Origin: Ophryocystis elektroscirrha
Taxonomy: Eukaryota; Apicomplexa; Conoidasida; Neogregarinorida; Ophryocystidae
Direction of reading: 5' to 3'
Assembly: GCA_030141585.1 (NCBI GenBank)
Contig: JAQIFP010000051.1
Location: 1 to 60,530 of the forward strand
Length of the DNA: 60,530 bases
Under the pieces are notes generated by a model that was given only the letters and a program-made list of their open reading frames with translations, was not told the DNA's origin and made no database searches. This document shows positions 52,774 to 60,530 of the stretch, piece by piece. Numbering within the stretch: the first letter of the stretch is position 1; the number at the start of each line of letters is the position of its first letter. The translations under genes were made by a program, and so were the position numbers.

Positions 52774-54570
52774 AGATAGATAGATATTTATATATAATTA
52801 AATATTTATATGTATTTAGATATATATATACATGGATATTTATATATATATATATTGAGATAGATAGATATTTATATATAATTAAATATTTATATGTATT
52901 TAGATATATATATACATGGATATTCATATATATATATATTGAGATAGATAGATATTTATATATAATTATTGTTATATTACATATAATTATCAAATTTCCT
53001 TTATACAAATAGAGATGTGTCGCTTCATATTGAAATCATGCATATTTAATAATCTATATTTTATACATTTCAGTGAATAGATATCTAGCAGTAGAAAAAA
53101 TTTAAACTTTACTAAAATAGGTGTGGTTAATTTTGAGTAACCAAACATATATAAGTTTAATTCTGGATCCAGAATGTTGCATGGAATTCAGAGGTTACTT
53201 AAAAATAGTATTATATCACTTTGGAGTTCGCTATTTTGCTCCTTTATTGTCTGCAGAACGCAATAAACTTGGCAGTAAATCTTCAGAATTGAAATTGTCT
53301 GTTATAAAGCAATCGCAACCTTTGAATTTAACACTTAATTTTATATATTTAGTTGTTCGCTTATTAGACCGGTTTACAACAAATCCTCTTTTTTTGTTTG
53401 AAATTATTGGACAGATAAGTTCTTTATTTATATCGTTATGTAAAGTTATTACTGGTCTGGATTTAAGTACTGCTTTTCCTTGCAAAGCGGAATCTGTGAA
53501 ATTCCTTCTATCTTCCGAAACTTTACACATTAATAAACTTTGTGATCAAATTCTTGTGGCCATTCCTCTGCAATGGTCTCATACTTTATTACCCCTTAAA
53601 ATTGCTGTGCAGTTTATCGCAAACTGTTCTGAAAGGTAATAATTCTTTGTTAACATAATTTATATACAAATCTGCTAATTAACATACATTAACTGAAATA
53701 ATTACTTTACCCCAACATTATCTATATGCATTGATTTAATAGCAATAAGTATTGTATATATATGAAATATTTGTAAGTAACCAAAAATACTTAATCTACC
53801 AAAAAAGGTATATATATATATATGTTATGAAAATTCAAGTATTTTTTTTTATTTGAAATTTGACAGTTAAAAATATTAACGTTTATAGTCTAGAAACGAT
53901 TTAGATGTTTCCTAATGAGTTTTATAGTAATGAATAGACATTTTATAATAAAAAACCTAAGGGTTGACTTAGCATAATTTATGTGGAAAAAGCCAAGATC
54001 CTAGATTCATATTCTATCAAATTGACAATTCTGACTTTTTTCATTTTAGACTATTGTTTGATCACAAAAACGAAGTAACTGACGGGCTTGCTAAAATGTT
54101 TTCATATGAATTACTTTCGGCTTGTCAATACTTTGGTCGCAGAAAATTTCAAGCTGGTATACACATATAAATGCAATAAATGTTCAGAATGTCAAACAAT
54201 AACACCTCCCGCTTATTCTTTACTAATAAAATGTATGAAAAAATATATGAAGCATTCAGAGCAAGTTTCGTTACAAGCCGCTATAGGGCTTGCTTTTGGT
54301 TTGCCAAAAACAACCTAGTAAGTATTTATTTAGTTTATTACACTCTCAGTGAATTAACAAATAATTTTACCAAAAACTTCAATGCTGCTTCCGAGGAGCT
54401 TATACACGTAATTATTTTTACATATTCGTATCCTTAATAAAAATAAACGTCGCATATTATATCATGTTGACAAAACTTCACAATTGCATATATATATCTA
54501 TATATATATGTATATATATATGTATATATATATGTATATATATATGTATATATATATGTATATATATATG

Positions 54571-54603
<33 letters not shown>

Positions 54604-55944
54604 GTATATATATATGTATATATATATATGTATATATATATGTATATATATATATGTATTTATATATGTATATATATATATGTATATATATATGTATATA
54701 TATATATTATATAAATTTTGTTCACAGATTAATTATAGCTGTGCAATAGAGTAGTTAAATAAATAGGTAGATATTTATTGACAACACACTTGTAACGACA
54801 AGTCTGATCTACTGTGTACATATTAAATAATAATGAACAAACTAGTACCTCTAATTAAACTTAATAGATTTTGATGCATCTTGACATTTCGTACTCGCTG
54901 TTAAGTGACGTAATTATTATACCGCATTTTTGGCAACTATACTTTGAAAAGTAAGTTTGATGGAATAAATAGTAAATTAGAACTCTTCCAAATATCCACC
55001 GGAAAAAATACATACAGGAGAGGATTATATGGCTTTTAGAACTTATGAGTCTGAACAAGAACGAAAGACAGTTATTCATTGGATTTGAATTCAATCAAGA
55101 AACAAATAGAAATGAATTTCCTGTAACTCATTCAAATATGCCTTCCACACAACTAAATGTATACTTAGCTATTTCTGAATTATGCAAATTTCCTGAAACA
55201 GAACCTTCAATGATTAACGCAATATTTTCTTTTTTCCATCAGCGTCTAGTATACCACATGTCTAACTCGGCGACCATAGAACAGTCCGTTGTAGCCTTAG
55301 ACTCCAGTATCGTGCAGCGCATAATTCAAAATATAATTATGATACTAGGAAACTTACTTAAATATATACACGTATTGCCTAACAGTCTACACACAAATTT
55401 TGCTTATCAATGTCTTGATGTTGTCGAAGCTGGCATAGCAAGTGATCAAATACCAAAGTCTCAATTAGATTTCCTTAAAAGCAAAATGGGAGATCGGGAA
55501 GAACTTGAAGAATCTGTGTCGCTTAATACTTCTGGAGCTTCCAATACATGTGTCTATTATCTCTTTAAATATATACACAATTTGTCTCCTATAAGCTTTG
55601 AGTTTGGTGAATTACAAATATCAATACTTTGTTCTTTATCCAACCCTACAGATCTCGCTTTAGCAGTAATAGCTTTCAACGACTATCTTGTCAACATTCA
55701 ACCTTTTTTCACATGGAAAGCTGAACCATTTTTTATGTCTGGAAATAACCAGCTCATCAATACGTGCCGTTCTCAAGGACCTATTTGGAAAAAATGTCTT
55801 TTAAGCTTACCAATTATTGTCATACTAGTCATGCTTATCACGAGAGGTACTTCACAAATGTGAAATTACTTACAAAACATATATATTATACATCACTTAA
55901 AATATATATAATAATGAAAATATTATGCTATAAAAATATTATAT

Positions 55945-55978
<34 letters not shown>

Positions 55979-58900
55979 GTAACATTTGAAATTTACTATA
56001 ATAAAATTATATTACAGCATCAAACAGTTGATCAGTTATTATAATTAAATAAAAAGTTAATTAACACAAAAATTTGTGTTAATACAAATATATATATATT
56101 TTGATGAACTACCGTCTGCAAACTTAATTATACAAATAATAATGTTAAATATTTAACTTATGAAAATATAAATATTGCATAGCTACATAATTTATATAAC
56201 ATATGTTATATATGTGTGAGAGGAGTTACTTTATGGATTTTTTATAGGTCATTATGAACTAGTAACTGATTTGAATGAAATTCTTGGTATACTGGTGAAA
56301 ACTATATCAGAACCATTAGATGATGAATCTTATAACTCTTTATTGTTTTTGGCTCAATCAGTGTTAATAATAAAGGATATTCAGAAAAAAAGATTTTTAT
56401 TCAAATATACAAATGAAGAACATGAAAAACTGATAAAGACTAAAGTTGACTGTATATATGTACAACTAGACCAAATAGCAAATCAACTAAAAAATGATTT
56501 TGTAATAAATTCCGGTAATTATAATTCGAAACAAAATAGTTTTCAATTTTGCTTTTGGCTTAAGCAGCTCTTATGGCTCAGCTTAAACAACTTGAATCTA
56601 TTTCCAGAATCATATTGGAGACCAAATGATGGTTTAGAAGCCTCCAATTTGACTTCTATAGAAAGCCTATCTACTTTGTTAGTATCTCTTCAAGTTATAG
56701 AAGTAGAACGCCCAGCTTCATCCAAGCAAGTTTTGAGCGGCTTGGATAATTATTTTGAGAAAATGAAACCTAGAAGTTTTACAAGCGAAAATACTCTTAT
56801 TTTAGGTTTAGTTATAGAGCACGTGTATAAATATAGTACCCATAAAAATACAACGTCTGTAAGTCTTGATTTCCCTGTATATACATTTCTCAAAAATGTA
56901 CAGTTAATACTTTCAGAAGTTTCATTTTATGAAGATGTCTTGCGTTATTTATATACTAAGAAATCAGACATTTTAAAAGATTCTATGAACAAATATATAC
57001 GGACATTGATGCTATATTTGTCTATATGGAAAGCTTTACGTGGTCTTCCATTACTTCCAAATGTGCAAATTATGGAATTAGCCAAAAAACATTTGTATTT
57101 TTCGTATCACATATTACAAACTGTACTGTATACACAATTACCCAATACACAGCCATATATTGATATATTATGCGAACTCATAGGCAATATTTTTCATCAC
57201 GTTATGGAATTTACTCACAGACAGTCTATACAGAACAATGCATTACATATATACTTAACACAGTTTATATATGATATAGCATCAAATTGGTCTAAAGTAT
57301 TGAATAAATCTACAGCTATTCTGTATAATAACAGTGACAAATTTGAATATGTTTTATCGGGTGATGCTAATATTAATAAAAATTTAATTTTAATATTCCG
57401 AAATGTATTTTTCCATATATTAAAACTTCTTCCTTCTATTTGTCTCCTAATGGTGCCAGCATCCAAAATTTATGATTTAAATTTGGCTATAGCAAAAAAT
57501 ATAATATTTGAAACTAATGATTGGGTATTAATTACTTTCTATCTTAAACAACTTATACGGTTATCTTTATGTTTGGGTTTCACTAAATCTTCGAAGGCAT
57601 CATTTGAAGGTTTATTTCCAGAAGACCCATTGGTTGAATTCTGCAGTAATTTTGCTTTACGGCAAAGTGAACAAGTTATATTTGAAAAACACGTTGAATA
57701 TTTGCGTCAATTATTGTTTGAATATATATTGCCCATGTTAACTGTGTCAGAAAAATATGATAGCAGCGCCTCTTTGTGTTATTGGAAAAAACCTTATTTC
57801 GGAACTGTGGCTATCTCGTGTATACAATGCATAGACATATTTTTACAGTTAGCCAAAAATCATAAAATGAGCATTCCTATATCAACTTTAATAGCAAAAA
57901 TACCTTTTGATGGATTAATTTACTTGGTTCAAACTGATACTATAGACTTTTCTCTTTTAACAACTTACTGCCGAGTTCTCATTCCCACTACCCGCCAAGA
58001 ATGTCCCAGATTTAGTACTTATATACATACCTACTTCTGCATTGCCCTCTTATTAATCAATAAAACTCAGCTTTGCATTATTATACAAGTAAAATACTCA
58101 CAATCTATTATTATATCATATTTATAATTACTAATAATCAATATTATTATAACTATAGCTATTATTTATATTATTGATATTAATATTACTATTATAATGT
58201 AATATGAAATTACAGACTAGACATGTACACTATATGTATATACATTAAACTATTAATAATAAATATAATAATACATGTAATAAACATACTTTGCATGTTT
58301 AGATACTTTACTATATTAATTAACAATATTATATAAAATGTATGAAACAAAAATTGTTTTAGTTGATATTACAAATGGCGGGATCATCGTATAAACCTCC
58401 ATGCGACGTCATGTTTTGTTTAAGTCATTTTTTCTTAATAGCCTTCCGATACGTAGACAATAACTTACTTTTAAAACAGCAATCTTCTAATTGCTGTCCC
58501 GGTTTAATGCACCAAGTTTTAATTCAAATACAAATTCTGTTAGCGGACTATACAGAGACTCAAGAAACACCTTTTTCACTCAAATTAGAAGATACTGTAG
58601 AAAAAATGAAGTACGAAGATGTTTTTGACTGGAAAAACATCGATGTCTACAATAACGAATCATGGTATTATGTAAATGCAGGAATAGATTTGTTATCTCG
58701 AATCAACACGCCTTATTTAAAACCGTTAATATATTACAGTCTAGAGCTTTCTACAATATCTATATTGATGCCTATGGTTCCTAATAACCATAAAACATTA
58801 TTACTTACGTTATTACTACCATATACACATAAACTTAGAGCCGCTCTGTATGAAGTTACTGCACAGAAAAGAATGTTTGGTTTATCTAGTAATAATATAG

Positions 58901-59229
58901 ACACTTTGAAGAATGTTAATTCTTCTTATCTACATGCCCGAAAAACCAAAATACAGCATTTAGCCAGATACTTCAATTATGCTACATCAGAAAAAGACAT
59001 TGTTAATAAAGAATCCGGTAAAGAATGTAGTTCTATTCCAGTTTATAAGTCTACTTTACCTAATGATACAATTGAAACATCTCAACTAAGTCAAAATATG
59101 TTTAAGGCTTTTCGTGAAATGAGAACACTTATTCAATATTTAGGACGAAATTGCTTGAAAGGATTGTGCGAATCTAACGAACAATTTTCAAACCTGGAAA
59201 GACTACTAATTCATGTTTATAATACTTGA
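48510..59229 (+). CDS. Giant alpha-helical repeat (HEAT/ARM-like) protein, unknown function
   Basis: I read one long multi-exon gene encoding about 2,000 residues, almost entirely amphipathic helices and rich in Leu/Ile. Examples are [21 protein letters not shown] (exon 1), [40 protein letters not shown] and the long exon 56271-58127. The start [11 protein letters not shown] (48510) is 23 bp from the U2SURP start. The first junction is in phase (GCG A|AT ATA AAT) across a 630-nt intron. I do not recognise the family. FOCAD/RST1, URB1 or a nucleoporin-like solenoid are possible comparisons, none supported by a motif I can name. It could also be two genes; no internal start or terminator convinced me of that. 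The stop is TGA at 59227-59229. Confidence 0.6.
52545..52975. repeat. Minisatellite with ~84-98 nt units in an intron of the helical-repeat gene
   Basis: About five tandem copies of a complex unit (catggatatttatata ... attgagatagatagata ... ttaaatatttatatgtattta). The marker catgga recurs at 52643, 52733, 52831 and 52915, a spacing of 90, 98 and 84 nt. The differences come mainly from variable TA length. Both strands show long open frames across it (repeated [17 protein letters not shown]); these are artefacts of the repeat. Confidence 0.93.
54484..54712. repeat. tatatatatgta minisatellite in an intron of the helical-repeat gene
   Basis: About 20 copies of 10-14 nt units of TA dinucleotides ending in gta. 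The open frames of alternating MYIY/CIYI across it are repeat artefacts. Confidence 0.95.
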
Positions 59230-59339
59230 TGCTTATTTTTTTTTAAATGTATGAATTCTATAGATTGAAATTAAATAAAATTATAAAATTATGATTGTTT
59301 ATAATATAGCGAAAGTTTTCCGGTTAATAGCTTCAAACC

Positions 59340-59911
59340 ATGGATTTGGTAAGAAATTCCGAAAAAGTATTAATTTATTAATTAGGATAATTCCGACGAC
59401 TTTGAAATTCCTGAAGATTTTATTTTGCAAGAGGAAAATGTTAATGATGAAAATTCTTCAAAAAAAATACATGCATGCGGACAAGAATGGTTTAACTTCC
59501 ATTTGAGCAAAGCATTGCTTAAAGCTATAGTAGAGTTGGGATATGAATATCCAACAGAAATTCAAAAACAAGTAATTGATGGTGCCTTACAAGGAAAAGA
59601 TATATTAGCTACAGCTCAAACTGGCTCAGGCAAAACTGCTGCTTTTATACTCCCAATTTTGGAACGTTTATGTCGATCTCCAGCAGTAAAGTCTCGCAAA
59701 AGCAACATCGCCATTATGCAGTCTGGAATTTTTTCTACTAAAGCCCTAATACTTTTACCCACTCGTGTAAGTAATATATTATACGGAACAATAATATATA
59801 TTTGTATATAGAATAAAAGTTACATAATAGGAATATTAATTTATTTTATTAATTTTTTATATTGTCTTAGTACTTGGTATATATATTTATAGAGCAATAA
59901 ATATATACTTA

Positions 59912-59952
<41 letters not shown>

Positions 59953-60235
59953 TATACTTAAAATAGTTTTTTTAGGAGTTAGCTAGCCAGTGTTATGATA
60001 TGCTAACTGCGTTAAGCAAATATACTCCTATCACAAAATTACTTATTACTGGAGGCATGAACCAATGGTCTCAAGAAGCAACTTTTCGACGACGGCCAGA
60101 TATTCTTGTTGCAACTCCTGGTCGGATCCTAGATCTTCTCCTAAACTCTCCTAGTATAAACATAGACCTACTGGAAATTGTTGTTCTTGATGAAGCTGAT
60201 AGGCTTTTAGAATTAGGATTTAAAGAAGAGGTAAA
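59340..60235 (+). CDS. DRS1/DDX27-like DEAD-box RNA helicase (3' part beyond the window)
   Basis: Likely a nucleolar helicase for large ribosomal subunit assembly. A minimal first exon ATGGATTTG (59340) is joined across a ~36-nt intron to DNSDDFEIPEDFILQEENV. The helicase core follows: WFNFHLSKALLKAIVELGYEYPTEIQ (Q motif), ATAQTGSGKTAAFILPILERL (motif I), ILLPTR|ELASQC (Ia, split by an intron from about 59767 to 59976), ITGGMN, DILVATPGRILDLL (Ib) and VVLDEADRLLELGFKEE (motif II). The spacing SPSINIDLLEIVVLDEADRLLELGF resembles DRS1/DDX27 most closely. The frame then meets a donor GTAAAT at about 60231, and the rest of the window is an AAT repeat. Motifs III-VI are not present here, so the gene is truncated by the window. 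Confidence 0.85.

Positions 60236-60530
<295 letters not shown>

Noticed and set aside
52558..53012. Open frames of [11 protein letters not shown] repeats on both strands
   Set aside because: Artefact of the tandem minisatellite inside an intron; no homology and both strands open.
54464..54754. MYIY/CIYI open frames
   Set aside because: Artefact of the tatatatatgta array.

Overview
This is eukaryotic nuclear DNA, very AT-rich, densely packed and rich in introns. The gene content points to an apicomplexan protist. A myosin with IQ motifs, a short coiled coil and a WD40 tail (3314..11567, minus) is the architecture known as apicomplexan myosin F (class XXII). A CPSF30 fused to a YTH domain (28417..30256, plus) also fits Apicomplexa, though plants have it too. 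I cannot name the genus. One run of 17 Ns (39811..39827) shows this is a draft assembly.

Almost every gene is split. Many introns are only about 29-36 nt; the rest are long AT-rich introns of about 100-800 nt full of TA tracts and minisatellites. Donors usually begin GTA and acceptors end TTAG or CAG. Single reading frames therefore show only pieces of genes. I rebuilt genes by joining exons at GT/AG sites with matching phase and by family similarity. Exon junctions quoted are readings of the sequence, not transcript data. ATG positions were chosen by eye.

Layout, left to right: diacylglycerol kinase (-, partial); GDP-mannose pyrophosphorylase (+); myosin F with WD40 tail (-); CCDC174-like nuclear protein (+); large polytopic membrane protein of unknown function (-); leucine-rich repeat protein (+); ASH2-like SPRY subunit of the SET1/COMPASS complex (-); short unknown protein (+); SKI2 RNA helicase (-); CPSF30-YTH (+); signal-peptide coiled-coil protein (+); CWC22 (-); secreted FKBP-like protein (+); RPB4 (+); PIG-P (+); TTC1-like TPR protein (-); CCT6 (+); U2SURP/SR140 (-); giant helical-repeat protein (+); DRS1/DDX27-like DEAD-box helicase (+, cut off by the window end).

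Minus-strand and plus-strand genes alternate, so most boundaries are head-to-head or tail-to-tail and very tight. Two convergent pairs overlap in coding sequence at their stop codons, and one divergent pair has start codons 23 bp apart. By function the window is mainly RNA metabolism (U2 snRNP, spliceosome, cleavage/polyadenylation with an m6A reader, SKI/exosome, Pol II stalk, ribosome biogenesis). GMPP and PIG-P both serve glycoconjugate/GPI synthesis, and myosin F serves vesicle and organelle transport. I saw no tRNA, rRNA, transposon or CRISPR, and no gene cluster for a dedicated novel pathway. The least explained genes are the polytopic protein, the secreted coiled-coil protein, the giant repeat protein and the small unknown at 20564.
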